Below are positions 1-10,042 of a stretch of DNA of 64,000 bases, in pieces. The stretch's first letter is position 1; each line of letters opens with the position of its first letter. The position numbers and the translations under genes are program-made. The stretch lies in the NCBI GenBank assembly GCA_032164245.1, contig JAVMKO010000003.1, positions 86,348,390 to 86,412,389 of the forward strand, written 5' to 3'. The notes under the pieces are model-generated. The model was not told the origin of the DNA and did no database searches. It saw only the letters and a list, made by a program, of their open reading frames with translations. The stretch comes from Sternotherus odoratus. Taxonomy: Eukaryota; Chordata; Testudines; Kinosternidae.

Positions 1-331
1 TAGACCAAACAGTCTCATACTTTGATTTATATTGATTTCTCACTTGATATTTACCTCACTGAACATCTTCCACTCACCTGTCTATTGTATTTATACCATG
101 TTCATCACTGTAGCATCAAATGCATGATCATATGTGGGATATTTATGGAATTTTTTTTATTCAGGTTGCCCAGTTCTATAATCCAGTAGCTTTCATGAGC
201 ATTAAAAAATAGTAATTCCTCCTGTTAATTCCATGCACTTTGCTACAATGGACATTCATTTTAACAAGAGCAATTTTTGTTTAACTTTCTAATTTCTTCC
301 TTGATAAAAAAAAAATCAGCTGAAAATTAGG
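1..331. other. AT-rich sequence without an identified feature
   Basis: I see no gene, RNA or repeat structure I can name here. The stretch is AT-rich with short homopolymer runs. Confidence 0.4.
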
Positions 332-431
332 CCCTGGTCTTTCAAACACTTAAGCACATGCATAACTTTACTACTGTGAGCTCATGCTTGTAAAGTTAAG
401 TATGTGTGTGAGTTTTTGCAGGATCAGAACT
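332..431. repeat. Short foldback (palindromic) repeat, copy 1
   Basis: The arms ACTTAAGCACATGCATAAC and, reversed, ACTCACACACATACTTAAC form an imperfect palindrome around 351-412. A related palindromic sequence lies 170 bp downstream. Both end in a similar CTTTGCAGGAT/TTTTGCAGGAT motif. Elements of this shape are common in sauropsid genomes. I infer a small non-autonomous element of unknown class. Confidence 0.5.
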
Positions 432-600
432 TAAGGATCATATGTCATATTGATTTCTAATATTTAGAAGATTATAATTTTCATTTGGTCAATTGCTATA
501 TCAAAGGAGGATGATTTTGGATATGGCGGTACTCCCTAAGTACTGATGCTTTCAAAGGAGGTAGTTGGGTAGTTGTATTCATACCAACTTAGCTCTTAAA

Positions 601-716
601 TCTGAAAAAGTTTGTGCACATGTTAACGTTATCCACTGTGCATAGTCCTGTTGAAGTCAATGGTTTACTTTCAATACATAAAGCTAAGTGTGTGTGTAAA
701 CCTTTGCAGGATGAGT
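601..716. repeat. Short foldback repeat, copy 2
   Basis: This is a second, more diverged copy of the palindromic repeat at 332-431. It carries AAGTCAATGG near its centre and ends in CCTTTGCAGGATGAG. The two copies lie in the same orientation. Confidence 0.45.
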
Positions 717-2790
717 ATCTTAGACTTCCACAAGATTAGTGTAATTTTTATTCTGAAGAAAAAGAAGAAGAACAACAATAATTCCTTGGACAACCCATTG
801 TAAGTTACAATTTCATATATTTTTGTCTAAGCCATGATGCATTTTTAATATTTGTCTCTGTCCTTCTGGTTGAAGGATATTGCCTGAATGATATCATTAA
901 AGGTACTATTCAGGTCCATCTCTGAGTTTCTCTCTATTAAGTTTTCATTTTTGAATGCATTACTACAGATTCTGACAAATGATTGATTAGGTTTGACACA
1001 GAAAAAAAAAGTATACTTGACATAAAATGTCCTGCACTGGACTGTCAATGCTTTTCTACCTAGGTGAGCAGATATTTTTCTCTCTCTCTTTTCCTGCCAG
1101 TTCATTTATTTATTTTACAACTCTAATTAAACTAAGTTATATTTTTTTCCTCGGGTTTAAGTGTACCACTGTAGCACTCTGACTTTAAAAGAAAGAATAT
1201 TTGGCTCACAGACTACGTAGAGTAAAACAGGGAAAGACTAAAGGCATCAAAAGCATACAGTATTTAAATAACAATAGAGAAAATAATGCATTAGCTTTAT
1301 TCTTCTATTCACCATACAGTCTGAGGTACTTCGCCAAGGAAAACAAAAATATAATTGAACTATTAAGATTAATTCTTACAGATAGATTTTACAGGATATT
1401 AGATACCTGCATGGTTGCCATGCATGAATTCAAATGGCTTTTCTAGGTATTACAACATATTCATTAATAGATAATCATTAACTTATATTAAAGGTTAAAT
1501 GAGTGATTTTGGCATAACTGTCAAATATTCCAACCATGGAAACAGATTGTTCATGCCAATGCATTTGTCAAGAAGTTTCAGACAATATTAATAGGTCATG
1601 AGGATGTGGGAACTGGAGACTTTAAGTATATTGCATCTCTCTCTGAATTTTCCAGGCTTGTTGTAAGAACAGACCTCACACTTTATTTTAGTGGCAAGTT
1701 CTACTGCACAACATAATGAAATTAATTAGTACCTGTGTATGACACAATGTTTTGATAAGTTTCAAGCTCAGGAAATTTAAATGGGCTATAAACTGTTTTG
1801 TTTAAAAGAGAAAATTTCAACCGTTTTAAAGACAATTTTGCACGCCTCAAACCTGTCACTGAGTTTATCTTCCCTATTGATGTCTGAATCTTTAAAGTTT
1901 TAGCAGTTTGGGGGAAAATATCCTAAAAGGTTTAGATTTATGGCTGCACAAATTTCAAATAGTAATATTCCCTGATCCGCATCAGAATTGTCTTAAGTAT
2001 ACCATCTTTCATTAGGGGATAGTCTGAGCAAGATGTGAGAAATGTTAGATACAGAACTGTCAGAAAGTTAGTGGGGGTTCTCAGTGAAGCTTAATATATA
2101 CCATGGAGAAAGTATCCAATCATTTCTTCATATAATTTCCTACTGAAAAATTGCTGTTGCTTAAATCCATGCAATATACCCTTCGTAAAGCATATTTATT
2201 ACTTTTCCCTTTAAAGAAAATGTCCTATGCTTGCCGAGTGTCTTGTTGCAATATTTTGCTGGGAACCAGACTAGCTTGAGGTAAAAAATGGGCATTCTAT
2301 TTCCCCAGGTAAGGAAGATCCTGTGTAACTGAAGTTGATGGTGGTAGATTAACTGCTCTTTCATTCATTTTTACCACCTGACTTCATAGTAACATTGACT
2401 AGAAACTAAAAGAAAACTAAGCCTTGCCCTCCTCTGAAGAAGCTATTTGCTGCAAAGTAGGAGGTGAATGGAAATGACACTTCCACTAGTGTCAATCAAA
2501 GACCTATAAGTAGTCTCCAACACAAGCAACAACCTAGTCTTCTGAAGGTTCTCAGAGCTTGTTACCTCCAAATCAATGACAATCTATAATATGGAATTAG
2601 TGAATTACACAAGAAGATAAATGGTCAAGTGCAGATTGACAAGTATCATTTTAGAAGAACGTATGAGTTCAAAAGGATTGTTCGGATTCCTGAACATCTA
2701 ACTTTTAAGTATCTACAAAAATTAAAGGAACAACACTATGGTCTACAGAGCCTGAGTTACACACTGATGCTCCCTACATAATGAATGGGG
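717..2790. other. Unassigned AT-rich stretch
   Basis: No feature is supported here. Small open frames at 845-1105 and 1201-1446 show no domain, codon pattern or splice context that would support a gene. The rest is stop-rich AT-rich DNA. Confidence 0.4.
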
Positions 2791-3010
2791 AGAGACAGGT
2801 GCCCTCGAATATGATCTACACAACCTAGCATGCTAGGCATGAAGCAACCCATTCATTGATGCTGATAAGGGCCTTACCTCTCTCAGGCTCCCTTCAGCCC
2901 AGGTTCAAAACCCCTACAGCTACCTGAGGAAAAGGTATTTGATCAGACATCTACTACTTCTCAGCTGAGTGACTTAACCACGGGGATATAGAGTTAGTCT
3001 CACTCCATGA
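2790..3010 (-). repeat. tRNA-like SINE remnant
   Basis: Around 2896-2912 a box-B-like GGTTCAAAACCCC follows AGCCCA. At 2968-2993 the sequence reads as the reverse complement of a tRNA-like head (GAGTGACTTAACCACGGGG). The same elements recur in the copy at 3084-3235. I infer a tRNA-derived SINE family in which tRNA-like heads occur in inverted orientation; this copy is truncated and diverged. Confidence 0.45.
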
Positions 3011-3083
3011 TGCAATTAACATTCAATTTTGTAATTAAATTGGAACAGCTTCAATAGGAGAGAGTGAGGAAGCCCAACATCAG

Positions 3084-3235
3084 AATGCTCCATAGCACAG
3101 TGGTTAGAGCACTCTCCTGAGAAGTGGGTAAAGCCTTGTTCAGATTGCTTCTCCTCCTCAGGCAGAAGGGAGTGGGGACTTGACCTACATCCCAGGTTAG
3201 TGCCTTAACCCCTGGGCTAAAGGTTATAAGGGAGA
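3084..3235 (+). repeat. tRNA-like SINE with head-to-head inverted tRNA-like arms
   Basis: The left arm starts TAGCACAGTGGTTAGAGCAC, a tRNA-like A-box region. The right arm (about 3181-3222), reverse-complemented, reads TAGCCCAGGGGTTAAGGCAC. The two arms therefore pair across the element. A box-B-like GTTCAGATTGC lies at about 3139. The structure is visible in the sequence; calling it a SINE is inference from the tRNA-like head and from the related copy just upstream. Confidence 0.5.
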
Positions 3236-4887
3236 CTGAAGTAGTGCGGTGGCAATGGAAGCATCATGTGTAGTTAGATGGCCCCCCAAACCCATCTACT
3301 GGATTGGGCCCCACACAGTTCCCCTGATTTGAAAATGTCTTGCAAAGGTAAGTCCAGGTTGCAGGGAGGCACCTATGAGTTTAACTTTGAGAGTCCCTGT
3401 CGCTTTGGCAAAAGGAGAATTTCCACAGCTATTGGTGGTAGTAGTAGAATTTTTATCCTCTTTGCAGGCCAGCCTCTGGAGTGGAAACATCAAGGTAGGT
3501 CTGGTTCCATCCAGCCAAGGGGAATGCTGCACATATTGCCTTAGCAATGACTTATAAAACTCAAAGCTCTAGAATTAGGTTCCCTATAATTCCAGTAGTA
3601 GCATTTATAAATGTATTTGAAGCATACAAATTAAAAATGCAACTACATCAGAAGTTCAGAATAGCAGTTTGATTTAAATGTAAATTAACAAACCCTCCAT
3701 TCCTGCAATCTCATAGAACACCGACTTTAATTAAGATGGGTAAACTAATTCTGATAAAAACAAAGAATGATCCCTACATTTGCCCAACACTCAAAATAAG
3801 TCTTTTTAGAGGACGTGAAGAGAAGCTGTTAAAACTTAATTTTTCTAGGATCATATGTTTCCTCTCCAATATTTTAGAATAAAAGGGTTAGAAAGTACGA
3901 ATAACTGGAGATATTATTTTAACTTAACCTCAGAGGTTTTGAAGGTTTGCCTATCGTTAATTATTATATCAGCAGTGAAACCATCTTGTATTCAAAATTA
4001 GGTTAAGTATGTTTAGCCAATGTTGCACTGTGAAAATTCTTTAGTGATTTATATCCAAAGGATATAGCTTCTGAATCAAAAACCATAGTAAGCAATAAAC
4101 AAATTCCCACTGATTTCAGTAGGCCAAGGCCAAAGACATCATCCTTTCTGTGGAAATCAGCTCAAAGATAAGAGACAACAAAGTCATACCAACAGAATCG
4201 TGGAGAGAGGTGCTACTTAGAGACCTTAACACAGGACTGTGAAAGAAAGGTTTGTAGGATGAGAACCTAGGTACTCGAATGCAAGGTCGTACAATCTAAC
4301 TAGGTAAAGAGATGGGACACAACAGCAGTGATGAAGTTAGCACATCTTGTAAGTTCCGGAATTATTGTTTAGAGTTTATTATTTTATTTCTTAACCTTAT
4401 TTCTGTATTGGGAAATTATTAGTTATTATTGGTTTCTTTTGCTTGGTGCTATACCAGCATAAAAGACCCTTTGGTACATATGCCGCATGACACACACTTT
4501 ATTTATATAATCACATTTTCTTTTTCGTGGGGCATCTGCTTCACCCATTGCATAGGGTGGGAGTAAAAGGGGGCAGAATTAACACTGCAAAGGCAACTGT
4601 AAAATGGGCATTTCCAAACTTTCAATTGCTTGATCTTGCAACGTGAATAATTTTTAACATAGTTTTTGGTATGTAATATGTTGAGTGCATGTTTCTTACC
4701 TATATAATATACACACATTCTAAAAATATATTTTTAAGCTTACTTAAAGCAGTGTCTGAGAGTGAGTACTCTTTTCCATTGAAATCAGTCAGTATGAGAG
4801 TCTTTCATCAGACTTGAACTGCCTGCTTCTTCATCAAGGACATAACATCCATAAAGTAAGCTCAAAGATGACACTAACTTTATTACA
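3236..4887. other. Unassigned stretch
   Basis: I see no supported gene or element. Open frames near 3278-3557 overlap on both strands and lack any recognisable domain. A short phrase resembling common reptile repeats occurs near 4100-4140 but is too short to call. Confidence 0.4.
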
Positions 4888-5093
4888 GGAGACTGTGTAA
4901 CTTAGTAGATAGAGCACTGAACTGTAGACCTGGCGTCTAGTCTCAATATTGCTAATGATTTGTTGTGTTACCTTGAGAAAGTTACTTCACTCCCCCATGC
5001 CTAAATGTCCTTATATGTAATATGGAGGTAATGAGATTTAACCTCCTGTTGCAAAGAACTTTGGGATTGATGAGAAGTGCCACATATGAGCTG
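4888..5093 (+). repeat. MIR-like tRNA-derived SINE
   Basis: The order of motifs is that of MIR/CORE-type SINEs. A tRNA-like head (CTTAGTAGATAGAGCACTGA) comes first, then TTACCTTGAGAAAGTTACTTCA, then an ATGTAATATGGAGGTAATGA block, then TTGCAAAGAACTTTGGGATTGATGAGAAGTGCCA. It is diverged but nearly full length. Family assignment is by recognition; a profile search would confirm it. Confidence 0.65.
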
Positions 5094-5157
5094 AACTATT
5101 ATAATATTAAACTATTATAATATTAAACTATTATAATATTAAACTATTATAATATTA
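5094..5157. repeat. 16-bp tandem repeat, four identical units
   Basis: The unit AACTATTATAATATTA is repeated exactly four times without a mismatch, directly at the 3' end of the MIR-like SINE. Perfect identity in an otherwise diverged element indicates recent expansion of the SINE tail. Confidence 0.9.
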
Positions 5158-5159
5158 AA

Positions 5160-5826
5160 ATCTGATCACTCAGATTTCATTTACAAAGCAATCAAACAGC
5201 CTCAGGGACTTCTTGTAGTATTTGTCCTCTTTTATTACTGATATTTGTTTAAATAATATTTTCAGTGGATTTCCTTGCTGGCACTCCTTGGTGCATTCTG
5301 GGATTCCAGTGGGGAATTATCTCTCTACAGATTATGGGTATGGGAGGCATAGATCTTCTTCTCCCTATGGATCACAAGATGCAAAGAAATTCTTGTAGAG
5401 GAGTTTCCTGCCATGAGCTGAAGGTTCGCTGTTCTGCAAATCTGGACAGCAGTAGAGCATGCACTTGCCTGTGGTGTTGTGGATGCTAGTTAGTGCTGTA
5501 AATTAGAATAGCAGGGCCTGATCTAAGTATCAATAGAACTGCTTACTGTAGCAAACATTTGGCTTGCAGCATCAAGCCTGTGGGTTATATTCTCTACAGT
5601 AAAATACAACCTATGTAAGATATTAGTTTCCTACTGAGATGTAGGAAATCTCTGTATGAGTCTACTACACAGGTAACAGTATTCTACAGATATTGCCATC
5701 TCTACATGAGTCTTCTGTACAGATTAGGGTATTAAATAGTGATTGTAGAATCCATAAAATATTTAATGGCAATATTTTTCTAAGGTGCTTTTAATTTTCT
5801 ATTTACACTGAAAGTAGAGCTCTGCA
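5160..5826. other. Unassigned stretch
   Basis: No gene or named repeat is supported. There is a short open frame at 5265-5489 without recognisable features. Confidence 0.35.
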
Positions 5827-6095
5827 AATCATAACGCTGGAAGGCACCTCAAGAAGTCAAGTCCAGGCCCCTGCACTGAGGCAGGGCCAAGTAAACCTTG
5901 GATCACTTGATGATTGTCCTGTTCTGTTCTTTCCCTTGAAGCATCTAGCATTGGCTACTGTCAGAAGACAAGTTATTGGGCTAAATGGACCATTGGTCTG
6001 ACCGAATATGGCCATTCTTTTGTTCTTAGAACATCCCTGACAGGTGGTTTATCCAACCTACTCTTAAAAATCCCCTCTCAAGCTGTCTGCAGTGA
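5827..6095 (-). mobile_element. CR1 LINE 3' end, interrupted
   Basis: Read on the minus strand, 5827-5896 matches the CR1 3' end (GAGGTGCCTTCCAGCG and the preceding purine/pyrimidine pattern). 6030-6095 continues the same 3' UTR (CCTGACAGGTGGTTTATCC on plus). The two halves are separated by a 133-bp foreign LINE tail at 5897-6029. The copy is 5' truncated, as is typical for CR1. Confidence 0.7.
5897..6029 (+). mobile_element. LINE (L2/CR1-like) 3' tail nested in CR1
   Basis: The segment contains GGGCTAAATGGACCATTGGT followed by CTGACCGAATATGGCC and ends in TTCTTTTGTTCTTA, a repeated-tail motif typical of CR1/L2-type LINE 3' ends in reptiles. It interrupts a CR1 copy of opposite orientation, so it inserted later. 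Clade assignment is from recognition only. Confidence 0.55.
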
Positions 6096-6104
6096 CTCAA
6101 AAGC

Positions 6105-7210
6105 ATGAGTACTAACCTCGGGGCACACTGCTAGGAAGCAAGGCACAAACTCCAAACTGATTGTGTATTCTGTACTTTGATTTCACCAAACAATTATCAA
6201 GCATAAACTCCTCAAGTGCTGTAACAGCCTAAACACAGAGTCACAGAAAGTCCCCTTGGGTACTCCAATCTATCTTGCCACCCAGGTGAGCTAACCTTTA
6301 TGATAGATGCTGCCTTACACCAAGAATCCCAGCAATATTCAAGTTACTTCTGGTCTCAAGGGACAAGTCACTTACCCCAGGTCGATTACACCTTAGATCC
6401 CATACCAAGGACAATATATGTAGCCAATCCTATAATAAACTATATATAGATTTATCTACAGAAAGAGGAAACAAAAGTTATTTACAAGGTTAAAGCAGGT
6501 AAATAGATTCACAAATGATTTACAATCTTAAGTTTCAAAAGGAATAGAATCTTCTATAAAAAAGTAAGCTCTAGATATGACAAAGAGTCCTGTGGCACCT
6601 TAAAGAGTAACTTTAAGGTGCCACAGGATTCTTTGTCACTTCTGCAATTCCAGACTAACACGGCTACCTCTCTGATACTTAAGCTCTATATGTCCTTTAG
6701 CAACTGGGGACCTCTTGCTTATGCCTGGAAGACCATGCCCCCGCTCCTCCCTCAGAGTCCAAGCAGCACAGAGATACCGTTGTTTCTTATTAGGGGTTTT
6801 TACCTCCCTCCACGTTTGTACTGTGAGCTGCAACACCAATTTATGGGAGGAATCCACTTGCATTACTCCTCTTCACAGTTGGGGGTGGGGGGATGTCTTC
6901 TGTCCTCTTTATGATCCCACAAAAGCCCTTCAGTGTTGATGAACCTTTCCTGTTGGACAGGATGTAACACCTTCTGTTGGAGATTAGCATTTCACACAAG
7001 TTAATGTGTCTCTCCTGTCTGATGATATCCACTGTGACAGAGTCTTACCCTACAACTGCGCTGACATTGCCTTACAATAAGGGATACAGATGTTATAAGT
7101 GATATTAATGTAGCAACTCACAAGCATTCAATAAAGTCTAAACACTAAACACATTCTTATAATTCTAATACCTATTTTAACAATAATAGCACATTGGTGA
7201 GCCAAACTGA
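6105..7210 (-). repeat. Degraded LTR-like retroelement sequence, probable
   Basis: This region resembles a moderately repeated LTR-type sequence of turtle genomes in antisense orientation. Examples are the TCACAGAAAGTCCCCTTG and CCAATCCTATAATAAACTA phrases near 6241-6440, and CATTCTTATAATTCTAATACC near 7150. I could not define clean termini or a TSD. A Penelope remnant is inserted at 6580-6679. The call rests on recognition and needs a repeat-library comparison. Confidence 0.35.
6580..6679 (+). mobile_element. Penelope-like element remnant, mini-palindrome
   Basis: Two 25-bp arms (6581-6605 and 6611-6635) pair with one mismatch around a 5-bp loop. They are followed by CCAGACTAACACGGCTACC and CTCTCTGAT, the terminal sequence shared with the Penelope-like copies at 32811 and 50276. 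Flanks read TAAGCTCTAGATATG on the left (6565-6579) and TAAGCTCTATATG on the right (6680-6692), a TSD with one 2-bp indel. Only terminal sequence survives, with no coding part. Confidence 0.75.
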
Positions 7211-7300
7211 CTCCAACTATGTATTTGTCAGTATTCCACTGAGACATGGGGACTTTGACATGAGCTGGCACATGTCCAGCATCACACCACCAGTATTGGG

Positions 7301-7675
7301 GCATCTATAACCTCCCTTGGAACCTTGCTCCAGACTTCACCTGCCCTTATAGCTAGAACGTTTTTTCTAATATTGAACCTAAATCTCCCTTGCTGTAGAT
7401 TAAGCCCAATGCTTTTTGTCCTATCTTCAGTGCAATTCAATTGATCATAGTCCTCAACACATTTGAAGACTATTATCAGATCCTCCCCTTATTATTTTCT
7501 CAAGACTAAACATGGCCAGTTTTTTAACTTTTCCTCATAGGTCAGGTTTTCTAAAACCTTTTATTTTTGTTGCTCTCCTCTGAACACTCTCCAGTTTATC
7601 CACATCTTTCCTAATGTGTGCTGCCCAGACACAGTACTCTAGTTGAGACGTCACCGGTGTTGAATGGAGAGTTAT
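7301..7675 (-). mobile_element. CR1 LINE 3' UTR/ORF2-end fragment
   Basis: On the minus strand this follows the usual CR1 3' region: the AACCTAAATCTCCCTTGCTG phrase, the long pyrimidine-rich block, TTGCTCTCCTCTGAACACTC, and CAGACACAGTACTCTAGTTG. The 3'-terminal ~80 bp are missing or too diverged, and the copy is strongly mutated. Confidence 0.6.
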
Positions 7676-8056
7676 ACTCTGTATTACATGTCAGTCTCCT
7701 ATGATGATTGCCATCACTGCAGGAGTCTTCTATATGTGTTTGTCTTCTACAGAACAGGAGTATGGCAATTAATGTCTTCTGCAGTGACTGTAATCTCTGT
7801 AACATTCAGTGATGTATATACCTCACACATTCTGTTCAGAGTCACTGATGCATATGCAGTTCTCTTCTATAGCTGCTGACACATAACCAGTCATTTTGCA
7901 ATAAAACCTATAATGAATTTCTTTTTCAACGAAATTTTGTCAAAACTGGCACCTAGATACTAAGATTGGTGTTTATATAAGTACTGAAGACACAGAAAAC
8001 TAGGCTATGTTCTATGGTAGTTCTCCTGTAGGACAAAGTCCATGAGAAGTGTGAAC
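7676..8056. other. Unassigned stretch
   Basis: I see no gene or recognisable element before the LTR at 8061. Confidence 0.35.
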
Positions 8057-8060
8057 AGGT

Positions 8061-8751
8061 TGTAGTGGGGTGGCTGCCCCACTCCAGCGGAAATGGGGTT
8101 GTGGCTGGGGAAAGGCAGCCCAGCAGAGGACTGCGAGTGAAAGCAGCTGGGGTGCAGCAGCCACAGCTGTGGCTGGGTCAATTAGGCCCAGCTGGTCCCG
8201 ATAAAAGGGCTCAGAATTTGGTGCTTAGTCCCCTCCTCTAGCTGTGGAGTCAGACTGGCCTGGCTGCTGGGGAAGCATGAGAAGATACCTGGAGTGGAGC
8301 AGGGCTGGGGGGGGGGGGGGGAAGGCCAGAGGATCTGCGGAGCTCCAGGCTGGCAACTCCCCAGGCTGCAGGGCCTAGTCTGTGGCCAAGAAGGGGTACT
8401 GGAGTTGCAGGGGGCAGCCCATGGGTAGGCTGAGGCAGCAGGCCAAACCCTCCTTGGCTATGATGACTGGCTTATACAGACTGCAGTCTGCCCCAGGGAA
8501 TGGGGGCTCGATGGTGACTGGCAGTAGCCTAGACTGAGGCAAGGTGGGGCTCAGAGCGTTGGGGGTTCCCCAGGGAGGGGAGACCCAGAGCTAGACTGTG
8601 GGGGTATTGCCAGGGGGCAGCACCTTAGGGAAGAAGGCACCGGGGTCGGGGAGGGACACCGGCTTGCAAAGGGTGCTCCAGATGCTGGAAGAGCTGATTC
8701 CCTGGTCTATCAGTGGGAGGTGCCGCAGGGGTGAGTCCCCACTGTATTACA
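8061..8751 (+). mobile_element. Solo LTR A (same family as 60400-61104)
   Basis: The element starts TGTAGTGGGG and ends GTATTACA. It is flanked by a 4-bp direct repeat AGGT (8057-8060 and 8752-8755). It contains a TATA-like GATAAAAGGG at 8200-8209 and shares blocks such as GGGTTGCAGGGGGCAGCCCA? in the order seen in LTR E (there GGGTTGCAGGGGGCAGCCCA; here a one-base variant), CCTAGACTGAGGCAAGGTGG and TTCCCCAGGGAGGGGAGACC. No internal retroviral sequence adjoins it, so it is a solo LTR left after LTR-LTR recombination. A 15-G run lies at 8307-8321. ERV versus Gypsy origin is undecided. Confidence 0.8.
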
Positions 8752-8755
8752 AGGT

Positions 8756-9965
8756 GAAAATCAGACCATATTTTAGTATGGTCAAGCCTTTAGACAATTT
8801 TTTAAAAAAATGGATGTTACACTTACAGTGATCCACAGTTCAAACTGGGCTTGGCTGATTTATTTCGAACCATCTAACACACATCTCTCCTGGCTTCTGT
8901 GGAAATGAGAGAATATTTAGGACAAATGGTAGATTTATAGGTTTTTATGCAAAGATGTGGAAGGGATTTGTTCTCCCTCCTCCTCTGGACGCAAGATTTA
9001 AGATAAGGCTTAGAATGGACTGACCTCACACAACTCATTAATAAAGGGATGAGAGAGATCCTGCATTACTGCACTCTGACCTACATCTCTGACCTATGTC
9101 CTGCCACATTTTCTTCCTTCCCCTCCATTCCATAAAAGCCAACTTCAAACTCCTCTTAATTTTCTTCACTTTCTGCTTCTGTGGCTTCTTCCATTCTCCC
9201 TCCTGTGCATGGAACCCGCTTTCCTTAAACTTGACTACCAGGCTATTAATCAGTCATCGCAAAGACTTATTTCTGTTGCTTCAGTTACAAAAAAAATGAG
9301 TCGGTTAAATCAGTCACATACTTTAACTTAAAAAAACTCCAAGATGTGTTAAGGCATTAGGCGAGAAAACCATGATCCTGTTATTGTGACCCTGTGTATT
9401 GTCGGGTCTGCAATTACTTTGTATATACTTTGGGGCACAGATTCATTGTTCTTGTGCCTTTTGGGTGTAAAAAAAAAGGAGGGTTAGAGGAAAACTAAGA
9501 CAGCAGTGGAAAGAGGCGAATAAAAATAGGGAAATAGGCTCCCTTTCCTCTCTAAACAGTTACCTTTGTTTTTGTTTAATAGAGTAAAAAATCTTGTAAA
9601 AGCTTTTGTTGTTGTTGCTACTGCTGCCACCTGGCACCCTGCAGAGGCAATATGGCGCTTCGAGGCAGCACAGCCTCAACCCAGCACCTTTAATGGCTGT
9701 GTAGTTTGGATGGATGGGGCAGCTACAGAATTTGGCAGCACAGGTTGCAGCAGCAACTTTCAAAATACGAAAGACATCTGTACTAGTTTCTGGAGCAGCC
9801 TGAGTGGAGTTGAATAGTATACCAAATAAAATATGCATAGTTGGTGTGCAGTTCCTTAATCTAAGCCATTACCGACTGTATTTTTCTAGATTCTGGCATT
9901 CAGTTTTATTTAATTTTTGCAATCCTTCAATTAACTTTGCCTATTGTATATGGCTTAGAATATAG
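8756..9965. other. Unassigned stretch
   Basis: No supported gene. Open frames on both strands at 9560-9838 overlap each other and lack a recognisable domain. Confidence 0.35.
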
Positions 9966-10042
9966 ACTCATAAGACAGAAAGGGACCTCATGACCTACTC
10001 CCCAGGACCAAGCCTTAACTAGACCATCCTTGACAGGTTTTA
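9966..10042 (-). mobile_element. CR1 LINE 3' end fragment
   Basis: The plus strand reads CTCATAAGACAGAAAGGGACC, then CATGACCTACTCCCCAGGAC and TAGACCATCCTTGACAGG, the reverse complement of a CR1 3' end. It is about 77 bp long, 5' truncated and diverged. Confidence 0.6.

Noticed and set aside
5094..5157. CRISPR-like array
   Set aside because: The repeats are contiguous with no spacers, and the genome is vertebrate; it is a simple tandem repeat.
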